NCBI GenBank assembly: GCA_036558645.1
Contig: DATBFG010000105.1
Coordinates: 4,698-68,697, forward strand
Reading direction: 5' to 3'
DNA length: 64,000 bases
Origin: DATBFG01 sp036558645
GTDB lineage: Bacteria > Acidobacteriota > Terriglobia > Terriglobales > Acidobacteriaceae
Part shown: positions 1-8,835 of the stretch, piece by piece
Position numbering within the stretch: the stretch's first letter is position 1
Layout of the letters: each line of letters begins with the position of its first letter
The notes under the pieces: generated by a model
The model's database searches: none
Seen by the model: the letters and a program-made list of their open reading frames with translations, nothing else
Told to the model about the DNA's origin: nothing
Translations under genes and position numbers: made by a program

Positions 1-341
1 CTGTCAGTGATTTGGACGATGTCCCTTGGCTTGAGTGCCTTGTTTCGAGTGCAGCATTCGGCATAGAGGAATTGCAGGACCTCTTGTAAAGCCTCAGTAT
101 TTGCCGTGTATCGGAGAAAGGTGCCTTCACGATTGACTTGCACCAAATCTTCGTTCCGGAGCTTGTCGAGATGGTGCGATAGTGTGGAGTTCGGAATTTC
201 AAGTTCTTCCTGAATCTCACCGACAACCATTCCTTCAGGATGGGCCGACAACAGCAGTTGCATGATGCGCAGCCTCGCTTCGGTCCCCATCGCTGAAAAT
301 CTGTCGGCATAGGTTGCGATCCGCTCTGGAGCCTTTTGCAT
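1..341 (-). CDS. ArsR-family transcriptional regulator (3' end outside window)
   Basis: Reading leftward from an ATG at 341 gives 113 codons open to the window edge, so the C-terminus is missing. The product has the winged-helix layout of ArsR/SmtB repressors: an N-terminal helix (ERIATYADRFSAMGTEARLR), then a recognition region with the phrase PNSTLSHHLDKLR near residues 50-65, followed by a beta-wing (REGTFLRYTAN). A CC pair (AECCTRNK) near residue 97 could be part of a metal or thiol sensor, but this is only suggestive. There is no Shine-Dalgarno sequence before the ATG. A TTGACT -35-like box at 377-372 and a perfect palindrome at 344-367 lie just upstream, so autorepression is likely. The gene is the last of a leftward set with a methyltransferase and sulfur-amino-acid enzymes. 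Confidence 0.85.
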   Translation of the reverse strand, partial: MQKAPERIATYADRFSAMGTEARLRIMQLLLSAHPEGMVVGEIQEELEIPNSTLSHHLDKLRNEDLVQVNREGTFLRYTANTEALQEVLQFLYAECCTRNKALKPRDIVQITD

Positions 342-343
342 AT

Positions 344-367
344 TTCTATATTTGCAGAAATATAGAA
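344..367. promoter_or_regulatory. Perfect 10-bp inverted repeat, probable ArsR operator
   Basis: The arms are TTCTATATTT (344-353) and AAATATAGAA (358-367), separated by GCAG. The palindrome sits 2 bases upstream of the regulator's ATG and overlaps the region expected to hold its -10 box. This position and symmetry fit an autoregulatory site for a dimeric winged-helix repressor. Binding is inferred. Confidence 0.65.
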
Positions 368-429
368 TATTAGTCAAGAAAAACGTTACCTCTGTAGCGG
401 CTAGCAATTCCTAGACTTACGCGCGTTCA

Positions 430-1218
430 CTATGCTCTTGGCTTTTTCCCGCTCAGGTTCAGGCGCCAATAATCGAGGGAATAGGGTGGATCGTCGCTGG
501 CTCCGGCGGCAGTGAGTTCGGCGATAAGTTGCCCGCGCGACGCTTGATCAGGAATTCGCTCGAGGTGACGGTGGAAGATCACGGATTCAATAAATTCTGA
601 AAAATGGCTGGCGTCCTCTAAAACTGTCGGAGCGGCTTCGAGGCTTGTCTCAACCTCCATGAACCCGGCGCGGCATAGACGCTCGCCAGCCGACTCGGCG
701 TCGGAATAAAGCCAAGGCTCGACGAAACCGTCGAAGAAGGTGGCAAACTTCGGCGATGCCATGAGATGGTTGGCTCTGTCGCGGAGGCGCGCAAGGTTTG
801 GACCGCCGCCACATTGGGCGATCAGCCATCCGCCAGGGATCAGAGCATGGAATAGCTGCTCAAATAGCCGGTCATGGTCCATGACCCAATGAAAGGCGGC
901 CGTACTGAACACTCCATCGAATACCTGATCGAAAGGAAGAGACAAGAGATCAGCAGCGACAACCTGCAATCGGCCGCAGAAGCGCGGCTCGAGATTCTCG
1001 CGGGCCGTCCGTAGCATGTTTTGTGAGAGGTCAAGACCAATCACACGCCCCTTGGGAAGAGCCTCCAAAAGATCCGCGGTTAGGCGTCCGGTTCCGCAGC
1101 CGGCGTCAAGTAATGTCTCGTCGCCTCCCAATGCAACACGCGAGAGCACCTTCTTTCCCCAGCTAACCTGTGGACCGGAGATTCGATCGTAAGTCGAAGA
1201 ATTCCACTCGCGCGTCAT
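430..1218 (-). CDS. Class I SAM-dependent methyltransferase
   Basis: This 262-residue protein has the Rossmann methyltransferase motif I LLDAGCGTGRLTADLL near residue 37, the acidic end of strand 2 (VIGLDLSQNML) and a motif IV-like FDGVFSTAAFHWV. This is the layout of small-molecule methyltransferases of the trans-aconitate/UbiE type (Methyltransf_11/25). The substrate cannot be read from sequence. Its start is 13 bases after the stop of the cystathionine gamma-synthase-like gene, so the two are probably co-transcribed, and the ArsR gene follows 88 bases downstream. A link to sulfur or SAM metabolism is plausible from context but not shown. Confidence 0.85.
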   Translation of the reverse strand: MTREWNSSTYDRISGPQVSWGKKVLSRVALGGDETLLDAGCGTGRLTADLLEALPKGRVIGLDLSQNMLRTARENLEPRFCGRLQVVAADLLSLPFDQVFDGVFSTAAFHWVMDHDRLFEQLFHALIPGGWLIAQCGGGPNLARLRDRANHLMASPKFATFFDGFVEPWLYSDAESAGERLCRAGFMEVETSLEAAPTVLEDASHFSEFIESVIFHRHLERIPDQASRGQLIAELTAAGASDDPPYSLDYWRLNLSGKKPRA

Positions 1219-1231
1219 CGAGTAACCGGTC

Positions 1232-2392
1232 CTATATTGCGCTCAATGCCTGGTCAAGGTCGGTGACGATGTCTTCCACGTTTTCGATGCCAACCGAGAT
1301 TCGGACCATGCCGTCGGTGATGCCGATAGCACGTCTTCCCTTCTCTCCCAGTGCGGCATGCGTCATCGTCGCCGGATGGGAAATCAAAGTTTCAACTCCG
1401 CCCAACGATTCGCCGAGAGAACATACGCGAACCCGCTTCAACATCCGGTTAGCGTTGGAACGTGATCCGGTCTCAAAGGTAATCATCGATCCGAATCCCG
1501 TCATCTGCTTCCTGGCCAATTGGTATTGAGGATGGTCGGGCAGGCCGGGATAGAAGACTTTCCGGACTTTCTTATGTCGGGACAAGTACTCCGCCACCAG
1601 GCGTCCATTGCGATCGTGCTGTTCCATGCGCACTGCCAGCGTCTTCACGCCGCGCAGCACCAGCCAGCATTCAAACGGAGAGAGTATCGCGCCAGCGGCT
1701 TTCTGGAGGAAGGCTAACTTCTCGGCTTGCTCGGCCTTGGTGCAGACGACAACGCCGCCTAATCCATCGCTGTGTCCATTGAGGAACTTCGTGGTCGAGT
1801 GGACCACCATATCCGCGCCCAAGGCTATCGGCTTTTGAAAGTAGGGAGACATGAATGTGTTGTCGACCACGAGCTCGACTTTTCTGCGGCGGCAGATACG
1901 GCTGATTGCCTGGATATCGCTAATGGACATCATCGGATTGGTCGGGGTCTCGATGTACACCATGCGGGTGTTCTTGCGGAAAGCACGCTCAACGTTTCCA
2001 GCTTCGGAGCTATCGACGTAAGAAAACTCCATGCCGAAGTCGCTCAACACCTGGTTGAACAGGCGAGGCACTCCACCGTAGAGATCGTTTCCGCAAACCA
2101 CGTGATCACCGGACTTGTACATGGTAGCGATCGCGTTGATGGCCGCCATGCCGCTGGCGAATACCCGCGCGGTACTTCCTCCTTCGAGGGCTGCGAGATT
2201 TTGTTCGAGGCGATCACGGGTCGGGTTTGAGACACGTGAATACTCGTATCCCTTGTGCTTGCCCAGTTCTTCCTGAACATAGGTGGAGGTTGGATAGATC
2301 GGGACCGTAACCGATCCGGTCAAAGGATCGGGTTCCTGGCCGGAATGAACGGCGAGCGTAGCAAACCCGGGGCGCTGTCTTTTATTGAACAT
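1232..2392 (-). CDS. Cystathionine gamma-synthase / gamma-lyase family PLP enzyme
   Basis: This 386-residue protein is full length for the Cys/Met metabolism PLP-dependent family. Near the N-terminus is FATLAVHSGQEPDP. The substrate/PLP tyrosines are in YEYSRVSNPTRDRLE, the cofactor ring-binding segment is ASGMAAINA, and the PLP lysine is in HSTTKFLNGHSD. The C-terminal GGVETLISHPA motif is typical. The family interconverts cystathionine with homocysteine or cysteine precursors, and sequence alone does not separate MetB from a gamma-lyase. An AGGA box lies 6 bases before the ATG. The next gene upstream (2490-3443) is a cysteine synthase/cystathionine beta-synthase homologue, so the pair could run reverse transsulfuration (homocysteine to cysteine). 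Confidence 0.93.
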   Translation of the reverse strand: MFNKRQRPGFATLAVHSGQEPDPLTGSVTVPIYPTSTYVQEELGKHKGYEYSRVSNPTRDRLEQNLAALEGGSTARVFASGMAAINAIATMYKSGDHVVCGNDLYGGVPRLFNQVLSDFGMEFSYVDSSEAGNVERAFRKNTRMVYIETPTNPMMSISDIQAISRICRRRKVELVVDNTFMSPYFQKPIALGADMVVHSTTKFLNGHSDGLGGVVVCTKAEQAEKLAFLQKAAGAILSPFECWLVLRGVKTLAVRMEQHDRNGRLVAEYLSRHKKVRKVFYPGLPDHPQYQLARKQMTGFGSMITFETGSRSNANRMLKRVRVCSLGESLGGVETLISHPATMTHAALGEKGRRAIGITDGMVRISVGIENVEDIVTDLDQALSAI

Positions 2393-2489
2393 GCAATGTC
2401 CTGCAAATGGAATTTAGAGAATTAGGTGATGTCCGTCGCGAGATGGATTCAACCCCAGCCTTAAAGGGGCCCCACCCCGCATAACAAGG

Positions 2490-3443
2490 CTAAATGCCGC
2501 CTTCAAAAATCTTCTTTGAGAGATAGCGTTCAGCCGAATCTGGAATCATCGTAACCACGCGCTTCCCTGGCCCCAATCGCTTGGCTACCTGCAGGGACGC
2601 GTACACATTGGCTCCTCCGCTGGAACCTGAGAGCACGCCTTCTTCAGCCGCTAAGCGCTTCACCATGTCAAAAGCGTCAGGATCCGTGACCATGATGACT
2701 TCGTCGCAGACCGACGCGTCGAAGTTTTTGGGAATAAAGCTGGCACCAATACCCTCTACCTTATGTTTTCCCGGCTGTCCACCACCCAACACGGATCCCT
2801 GAGTTTCGACGGCATACGCGAGCACATTCGGCAAACGCTCTTTTACATAACGCGCTAGTCCTGTAAATGTTCCGGCTGTTCCTGCGCCGATCACGATGGC
2901 GTCGAGGTTTCCTTCGAGTTGTTCAAAGATTTCGCGTGCGGTGGTTTCGTAGTGGTAGTCGGGATTGGCGGAATTTTCGAATTGGCCGGCCATGAAAGCG
3001 TTGGGATCGCGCTCGGCCAGATCGTTCGCGCGTCGGATGGCACCCTGCATGCCCTCGGCGTCCGGAGTACGCGTGACCTCGGCGCCGAGGGCACGCATGA
3101 TCATTACCTTTTCCTCCGAAAAATGTTCGGGCACAAAGAGCGCCACTTTATACCCGCGATTTACACCGATCAACGCCAAGCCGATGCCCGTATTCCCGGC
3201 GGTGGCCTCGACGATCGTTCCTCCTGGCCGCAGGCGACCCTCGGCCTCGGCGCGGCGAATCATTCCAATCGCTGCGCGATCCTTCACGCTGCCGCCGGGG
3301 TTCAGGTACTCAAGCTTGGCATAAACGTCGGCCAAGCCGGGCGGAGTGAGTCGCTTCAATTGGAGTATGGGAGTTTCGCCGACCAGTTCGGTGATGTCCT
3401 GCGCGATCCTGGGAACGGCGCTTGCGATCGTTTTTGTGGCCAC
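2490..3443 (-). CDS. Cysteine synthase / cystathionine beta-synthase family protein
   Basis: This fold-type II PLP enzyme has about 317 residues. It carries ITELVGETPILQLKRL, the PLP lysine in GGSVKDRAA, the substrate loop EATAGNTGIGLA and the phosphate-binding GAGTAGTFTG. These are hallmarks of O-acetylserine sulfhydrylase and the catalytic core of cystathionine beta-synthase. No CBS-domain tail is present. The open frame extends to 3707, but that extension overlaps the preceding VWFA gene and is low-complexity, so I place the start at the GTG at 3443; no good ribosome-binding site confirms it. Next to the MetB/gamma-lyase-like gene (97 bases downstream), it probably makes cysteine or cystathionine. 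Confidence 0.9.
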   Translation of the reverse strand: MATKTIASAVPRIAQDITELVGETPILQLKRLTPPGLADVYAKLEYLNPGGSVKDRAAIGMIRRAEAEGRLRPGGTIVEATAGNTGIGLALIGVNRGYKVALFVPEHFSEEKVMIMRALGAEVTRTPDAEGMQGAIRRANDLAERDPNAFMAGQFENSANPDYHYETTAREIFEQLEGNLDAIVIGAGTAGTFTGLARYVKERLPNVLAYAVETQGSVLGGGQPGKHKVEGIGASFIPKNFDASVCDEVIMVTDPDAFDMVKRLAAEEGVLSGSSGGANVYASLQVAKRLGPGKRVVTMIPDSAERYLSKKIFEGGI

Positions 3444-3516
3444 AGTCAAAAGGGTATGAAAGCTGGCGAGAAAGGTCAATCGCCCGGAAGTCTCATCACA
3501 CAAGTCTGTGACGTCC

Positions 3517-4740
3517 CTACTGGGATGCGGCACGCTCCTGCCCGGCGTAGTATCCGCTGCGCGTCCGCACCGTAAGCTTGTTGTATCCCTTGGCCTTGGC
3601 GTCGACGTGGATGGTGCGATAACCGGGGACGCTTCTGGGAGTAGTGGGCTTGTATCCGATGGTGTACTGGTTACGGATGTCGTGCGCCACAGCGCTGCTA
3701 ATCTCATCTACCTCGTCGACGGTACGCGGCAGGAAAGCCATCCCGCCGGTCTTTTCGGCGATTACCTGGAGGGCGCGTTTGGCACGGCGCTGCTTCTCTT
3801 CGCCTAGCAAACCGATCGCATAGACCGTCGGACCATTCTCTTCGGAAACCCTTCGGACGGCCTGTTCCAAACTCTCACGGCTGGCATTGTCTTCGCCATC
3901 CGTCACTACGAACAAAACCTTCTTTTGCAGTTTGGCATTGCGCTTCATGTGATCGGCGCTGGCCACAACTGCGTCATAGAGGGCCGTGCCACCGCGAGTT
4001 TCGACCTTTTCAAGAGCTTCTTTCAGCTTGTTGATGTTGCCCGTAAAGTCCTGATCGAGGTAGTACTCGTCACTGAAGTTGACCACAAACACCTGATCCT
4101 GCGGGTTGCTGGCCTTGACCAGGTTTAAGGCCGCCTTGTTCACCTTCTCCCGCTTTTCCCGCATCGAGCCGGAGTTATCGATCACGATGCCCATCGCCAC
4201 CGGGACATCTTCGTGGCGGAAGGATGTAATAGCCTGTGGTTTGCCATCCTCGTAGACGGTGAACGCACCCTTATCCAGGTTGGTGATGAGGCGCTGCTTG
4301 TCGTCAACCACCGTGGCATGAAGCATGACTTCCTGAACCTCAGCCTTGAAAACAAAACCGCCCTCGTCAGTGTTAGAAGGTGGCTCTTGTCCGGGAGGTG
4401 TCTGGATCTGCCCGGGGGGCGTCTGGACTTGTGCCGGTGGAGTTGACGTTTCAGGTGGAGGCGCCTGCTGACTTGAAGGTGTCTGGGCCGGTGTCGACTG
4501 CGGGGCCTGTTGCGGAGTTGCCTGCTGGGTTGAGCCTGATGGCGGTACAGTTGGCTGAGCCCCTGTGGATGGCTGTCCGGCCTGGGCTGCGCCGGTAGTG
4601 CTGGCCCCGGCTGGTACCGATGGCGGAGCGGGCGTGTCAGTAGGCGCGGACGACGGGCTCTGGCTTTGAGCCCCGGTCCCTATGCTGATGAAAACAAACG
4701 AGAGCAGCAGGATCAGTACACGGCTATTCCGAAGGTGCAT
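3517..4740 (-). CDS. VWFA-related Acidobacterial domain protein (Pro/Gln-rich)
   Basis: This protein is about 407 residues long. It has an N-terminal hydrophobic signal segment (VLILLLSFVFISIG), then a roughly 100-residue Pro/Gln/Ser/Thr-rich linker, then a von Willebrand factor A domain. The MIDAS metal site is VIDNSGSM, preceded by LDKGAFTVYEDGKPQ, the signature of the acidobacterial VWFA subfamily (TIGR03436). The domain ends in RNQYTIGY and a C-terminal beta segment. It is probably exported and binds protein or matrix partners through a divalent cation, but its function is unknown. The upstream paralogue overlaps this start by 17 bases, indicating translational coupling. An alternative start at 4758 adds only six residues. 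Confidence 0.88.
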   Translation of the reverse strand: MHLRNSRVLILLLSFVFISIGTGAQSQSPSSAPTDTPAPPSVPAGASTTGAAQAGQPSTGAQPTVPPSGSTQQATPQQAPQSTPAQTPSSQQAPPPETSTPPAQVQTPPGQIQTPPGQEPPSNTDEGGFVFKAEVQEVMLHATVVDDKQRLITNLDKGAFTVYEDGKPQAITSFRHEDVPVAMGIVIDNSGSMREKREKVNKAALNLVKASNPQDQVFVVNFSDEYYLDQDFTGNINKLKEALEKVETRGGTALYDAVVASADHMKRNAKLQKKVLFVVTDGEDNASRESLEQAVRRVSEENGPTVYAIGLLGEEKQRRAKRALQVIAEKTGGMAFLPRTVDEVDEISSAVAHDIRNQYTIGYKPTTPRSVPGYRTIHVDAKAKGYNKLTVRTRSGYYAGQERAASQ

Positions 4741-5746
4741 AGTATCCCGTCTTCGCATAAACCCGCAGCGGCGGTAAACCCTTTGGCGGCAGCAGCTTTA
4801 CTTTTATCTTACGCCACTTGCCGTCGTGTGCAGGATTCTTTGGACGGTAGCCGAGTACATATTGGTTGCGTAGCTCGATTCCTATTTTTGTAGCAACATC
4901 CCCTAAATCGTTGGGGTTATCGATGGTAAAGGTGCGTCCACCAGTCAGTTCCGATACCTCGCTGAGCAAGGCGGGCCCCAAGCGTTCCTCTTCCGAAGAT
5001 GCGTAGTGGTCATAAATGCCGATGGCATAAATGAGGACGTCGGCTTCCTTGACCAGCGACTTGATCTCCCCCTCGGTATAACGGCTGTGATTGTCGCCGC
5101 CGTCGGAGATGATCAACAAAGCCCGCTTTGGGTACTTTGCTTGTCGCATTTTGCTCACCCCGAGGTAGATGGCATCGAGCAAGGACGTGCGTCCCTTGGG
5201 TATGGTGTAAACCAGCTTTCCTTGTATGTCTTCGACGGAAGAAGTGAAATCCGCGAGCTGCTCCGGCTTGTCGGCGAAAGTGATCATGAAGAATTCATCT
5301 TGCGGATTCGCCGTTTTGAAGAATTCGATCACAGCCTCGCGTGCACGCTCGATCTTGCTGCTCATGCTTCCGCTCATGTCAAAGATGACGCCGAGAGAAA
5401 CAGGAGCGTCCTCGCTTGAGAAGTGCTTGATAATCTGCTGATCTTTTCCCTCAAAAACCGTGAAGTTCTCGCGATCAAGGCCAGTCACCAGGCGGTTCAT
5501 GGGGTCAGTGATCGTGACTGGAACTAACACCAAATCGACGTCCACCTTCATGGGCTTGGTGTGCGTCTTAAGTGAGGGATCAACGATCTCAGCAGTCTGC
5601 TTGTTGGGGTCTGGAGGCTCTACCCGAGGTTTGACGTGAACATCGTCAACGGGGCTCTGCGCGAGAGTCAGGGACGAACAGCACGCAACCACCATCACCA
5701 TGAGCACTATGGAGAGGCCGAAAACATGCTTACGCGATCGCAGCAT
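4724..5746 (-). CDS. VWFA-related Acidobacterial domain protein (short paralogue)
   Basis: This protein of about 340 residues has a signal peptide (FGLSIVLMVMVVACC, possibly a lipoprotein) and the pre-domain phrase LDRENFTVFEGKDQQ. The MIDAS is IFDMSGSMSS, and the C-terminus is RNQYVLGYRPKN...KTGYYA, matching its neighbour at 3517-4740. I chose the ATG at 5746 because AAGAGGG lies 4 bases before it and hydrophobic signal residues follow. The longer frame to 5836 adds a basic, non-signal-like stretch. The two VWFA proteins form a tandem pair upstream of the cysteine genes, with no obvious functional link. Confidence 0.87.
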   Translation of the reverse strand: MLRSRKHVFGLSIVLMVMVVACCSSLTLAQSPVDDVHVKPRVEPPDPNKQTAEIVDPSLKTHTKPMKVDVDLVLVPVTITDPMNRLVTGLDRENFTVFEGKDQQIIKHFSSEDAPVSLGVIFDMSGSMSSKIERAREAVIEFFKTANPQDEFFMITFADKPEQLADFTSSVEDIQGKLVYTIPKGRTSLLDAIYLGVSKMRQAKYPKRALLIISDGGDNHSRYTEGEIKSLVKEADVLIYAIGIYDHYASSEEERLGPALLSEVSELTGGRTFTIDNPNDLGDVATKIGIELRNQYVLGYRPKNPAHDGKWRKIKVKLLPPKGLPPLRVYAKTGYYAPSE

Positions 5747-5980
5747 AACCCTCTTGCAGGACCGGAAATACGCTAGGTGCACAGCGCAGACCCGGCTTCG
5801 GGAGCCGGAAGACCCGCGCCTATCCTGGCGGGTCATAAAATTACCTCATTGCGGTGGATAGTACCACAGCCTGACGGCGCTGGTGTCTTTTCCTACGATG
5901 AACTTCGTAAAATATGGTTGCTTCCAGCGTTTGATGGCGGAGCTTGAACCTCTCTACTTGCTACAATTCAGGTCTGGCCG

Positions 5981-7336
5981 ATGGCCACCATTTCACCATT
6001 CCGCGCTCTACGCTATGACCCCTCCCGGGCACCGCTTTCCGATGTGGTAACGCAACCCTATGACAAAATTCATCCTGCCGCACAGGAACACTACTATCAA
6101 GTAAATCCGCATAACCTGGTCCGAATTATTCTAGGAAAAATCTCCCCCAGCGATGACGAGGTAAACAACGTTTACAGTCGAGCGGCAACACACTTTGCGG
6201 ACTGGCGGCGGGAGGGCGTTTTTCTACAAGACTCGCAACCATCTATCTATGTCTATTCCCAGCGCTTCACCATGCCAGGCGGAAAAGAGGAGATAGAGCG
6301 GACCGGCTTCATAGCCTTGGGACACCTGGAGGACTACTCGAGCAAGGTCGTTTTTCGCCACGAACATACTCTGGCTAAGCCCAAGGCCGACCGGCTCAAT
6401 CTCTTGCGCGCCACCCGGGCCCACTTCGGACAGCTCTTCATGTTGTACAGCGATCCGGGGGCGGAAATCGAAGGGCTGCTTGCCCCTCGCGGTGAGCCGG
6501 ATATGAACGTTCGGGACGAATACGGAGTAAGTCACCGGGTTTGGCGGATCGCGGATTCCACACTGATTGAGCTGGTGCGCGGGAAAATGCAGGATAAGAA
6601 GTTGATTATTGCGGACGGACATCATCGTTACGAGACGGCGCTCGCCTACCGCGATGAGCGCCGGACTGCACCTGCTGCGGGAACAGGCATTCCGCGGGAG
6701 AGATCCTCGGCCGGCGACATGGTTCGAAGTGGCGGAAATAACGATGCACCCTTCGAGTACGCGATGATGACGTTCATCAACATGGACAGCCCGGGGCTGA
6801 TGATCCTTCCTACTCACCGTCTCGTGCACAGCCTGAGTTCGCTATCACCAGAGACATTCGCAGCCGCGGCAAGCGAGTATTTTGAGGTGGAAGAAGTCGA
6901 TGCCTCGGTCGACGCTCCCCGTGCAACTTCGATCCTTCGCGAAGCCGGACGATCTGGCACCGCATTACTGGCCATCACTGCAGAGCGTGCTTTCCTGCTC
7001 GATCGGGCAAAGACGCTTGCATCGGAAAGCCTGAGAGAATTCTCACCCCAGCAGCAGGAACTCGACGTCGTGCAACTTCACAAGTGCGTTCTGGAACGCG
7101 TGCTTGGCATTTCGGCAGAGGCCACCCGCAACCAAGAAAATATCAGCTACACGCGAGAAGCCAGTGAGGCTCTGGCGAAGGTGCGTGACGGGAGTGCAAA
7201 TATCGCGTTCCTTATGAACCCGGTTCGCATGGAGCAAGTCCGCGAGATAGCGTTCGCCGGAGAGGTGCTTCCCCAAAAGTCGACCGATTTCTATCCCAAG
7301 CTGCTGAGTGGGCTCACTATTTACGCACTGGAGTAG
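5981..7336 (+). CDS. DUF1015 family protein
   Basis: This 451-residue protein begins ATISPFRALRYDP with VTQPYDKI soon after, the conserved opening of the DUF1015 family. A central IADGHHRYETALAYRDE motif with paired histidines looks like a catalytic or metal-binding site. The family is widespread in bacteria and archaea and is often called a putative kinase or HTH protein, but its function is not established. It is transcribed divergently from the VWFA pair and starts the rightward group ending in rph. The length is normal and no frameshift is seen. Confidence 0.88.
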   Translation: MATISPFRALRYDPSRAPLSDVVTQPYDKIHPAAQEHYYQVNPHNLVRIILGKISPSDDEVNNVYSRAATHFADWRREGVFLQDSQPSIYVYSQRFTMPGGKEEIERTGFIALGHLEDYSSKVVFRHEHTLAKPKADRLNLLRATRAHFGQLFMLYSDPGAEIEGLLAPRGEPDMNVRDEYGVSHRVWRIADSTLIELVRGKMQDKKLIIADGHHRYETALAYRDERRTAPAAGTGIPRERSSAGDMVRSGGNNDAPFEYAMMTFINMDSPGLMILPTHRLVHSLSSLSPETFAAAASEYFEVEEVDASVDAPRATSILREAGRSGTALLAITAERAFLLDRAKTLASESLREFSPQQQELDVVQLHKCVLERVLGISAEATRNQENISYTREASEALAKVRDGSANIAFLMNPVRMEQVREIAFAGEVLPQKSTDFYPKLLSGLTIYALE

Positions 7337-7380
7337 CCGAACGGCGCTACTGTAGAGTACGAAAGTCCAGAGATTCTGCC

Positions 7381-8835
7381 TTGCGCTTTTCAAAACAACG
7401 AGCCTCGCGCCCAGGGTTCACGCTCACACCATGCGTCCTCTTTTTTCTTGCTTGTTTATTCGTAGTCTCAGGGGCAGTGTTGCTGTTATCGGGATATGCC
7501 AATGAGGAACAGCGCGTTGCCATCTACTCGACTGCAGCAAACTATACCTTGCCCGTTATCAGCCGGAACAACCATGACTATGTGGGACTGTTCGAAGTCC
7601 TCGAGCCACTCGGCACGGTGACTGCAAAGGTGGATGGGGCCCGCTGGAAAATTCGCTATGGCAAAGTCGAAGGCGAGTTCACGAATGAAAAGGCGCGCGC
7701 CAAAGTTCGCGGCCGAAATATTGAGTTGCCCGCCAACTTCATCTTGGAAAACGGCCGCGGCTTGGTACCGCTCAATTCCTTGAGCATTCTTCTCCCGCCC
7801 TTCCTGGGCGGACCGGTCAACTTCCATGAATCATCCCGGCGTCTATTCATCGGGAATGTGGCAGTCCACTTCAGTGCGCAGCTCAATCGCACCAGCGAAC
7901 CTCCGTTCCTGGTCCTCGAATTCACCTCTCCGGTGAATCCGACGATTTCGACGGGACCAGGCCAGTTGCGAATGACCTTCAACCGTGAACCGCTTGTGCC
8001 TCCCGGTTCGCAGACATTGAAATTTGACAGTCCGATGATTCCTTCAGCGACTTATTCCGAAGGCAACGGAGCCGCTGAGATACAGATCAATGGATCGGTT
8101 CCCTTGTTTGCGAGTTTCAGTAATAACGGCCGCCGAATCACGATCGCTCCCGCACCGCAACCGGAGAAGCAAGCAGTTCAGCCGCCCACACCACCGGGAG
8201 GACTGATGCCGGCTACACCGGCGCCATCTGCGGTGCCCAGTCCTGCGGCTTATTTCGCGGTGATCGACCCCAGCCATGGAGGGGAGGAACGGGGGGCAGC
8301 ACTTAGCGATCAGATTTCAGAAAAAGACGTGACGCTGGCTTTTGCGCGCCGGTTGCGCCGTGACTTAGAGGCACGTGGCATTACCAGCCTTCTCGTGCGC
8401 GATTCCGACAGCGTTCTTTCGCTCGATCAGCGGGCGACGATCGCAAATGCAGCTCGGTCGAAAATCTACATCTGCATTCATGCAGCATCTCAAGGCAACG
8501 GCGTGCGGTTGTACTCGGGACTCATACCGGCCGGGGATGCCAGCCGCGGCCCTTTTCTTGATTGGAATACGGCGCAAGGTTCATTCCTTCCGCTGACGCA
8601 GGCGGTCGAATCGCAGGTTGCAGCGGAACTACAGAAAAAGCAGATCTCGGCTCGCACGCTCGCCGCCCCTTTGCGTCCCCTGAACAATATCGTGGCGCCG
8701 GCTCTAGCCATTGAGATCGCACCTCCCGGTAGTCAGGTGGCCGATGTCAATTCCGCGGCGTATCAGGATTCCATCGCCACGGCGGTGGTAGCGGCAGTTG
8801 TGGGAGCGCGCGCGAGGTTGGAGTCAGGACGATGA
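7381..8835 (+). CDS. N-acetylmuramoyl-L-alanine amidase with copper-amine-oxidase-N-like domain
   Basis: This 484-residue exported enzyme has an N-terminal hydrophobic anchor (FFLACLFVVSGAVLLLSGY). Next come a copper-amine-oxidase-N-like beta domain (about residues 50-165), an AMIN-like beta region and a Pro-rich linker. The C-terminal Amidase_3 domain follows from about residue 290. Its zinc ligands are visible as the His in DPSHGG, the Glu in SEKDVTL and the His in YICIHAA; the catalytic Glu is in LAIEIAPPG. It should cleave the lactyl-amide bond of peptidoglycan in the periplasm. The start is a TTG with no clear ribosome-binding site, so the N-terminus is uncertain. The stop overlaps the next ATG by 4 bases (ATGA). 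Confidence 0.88.
   Translation: MRFSKQRASRPGFTLTPCVLFFLACLFVVSGAVLLLSGYANEEQRVAIYSTAANYTLPVISRNNHDYVGLFEVLEPLGTVTAKVDGARWKIRYGKVEGEFTNEKARAKVRGRNIELPANFILENGRGLVPLNSLSILLPPFLGGPVNFHESSRRLFIGNVAVHFSAQLNRTSEPPFLVLEFTSPVNPTISTGPGQLRMTFNREPLVPPGSQTLKFDSPMIPSATYSEGNGAAEIQINGSVPLFASFSNNGRRITIAPAPQPEKQAVQPPTPPGGLMPATPAPSAVPSPAAYFAVIDPSHGGEERGAALSDQISEKDVTLAFARRLRRDLEARGITSLLVRDSDSVLSLDQRATIANAARSKIYICIHAASQGNGVRLYSGLIPAGDASRGPFLDWNTAQGSFLPLTQAVESQVAAELQKKQISARTLAAPLRPLNNIVAPALAIEIAPPGSQVADVNSAAYQDSIATAVVAAVVGARARLESGR

Noticed and set aside
2919..3575. Long rightward open frame opposite the cysteine synthase gene
   Set aside because: It is a shadow of the leftward coding region, with no recognisable protein pattern and no ribosome-binding site.
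3444..3707. N-terminal extension of the cysteine synthase frame up to 3707
   Set aside because: It overlaps the preceding VWFA gene, is Ser/Thr/Pro/Arg low-complexity and has no family homology. The conserved domain starts just after the GTG at 3443.
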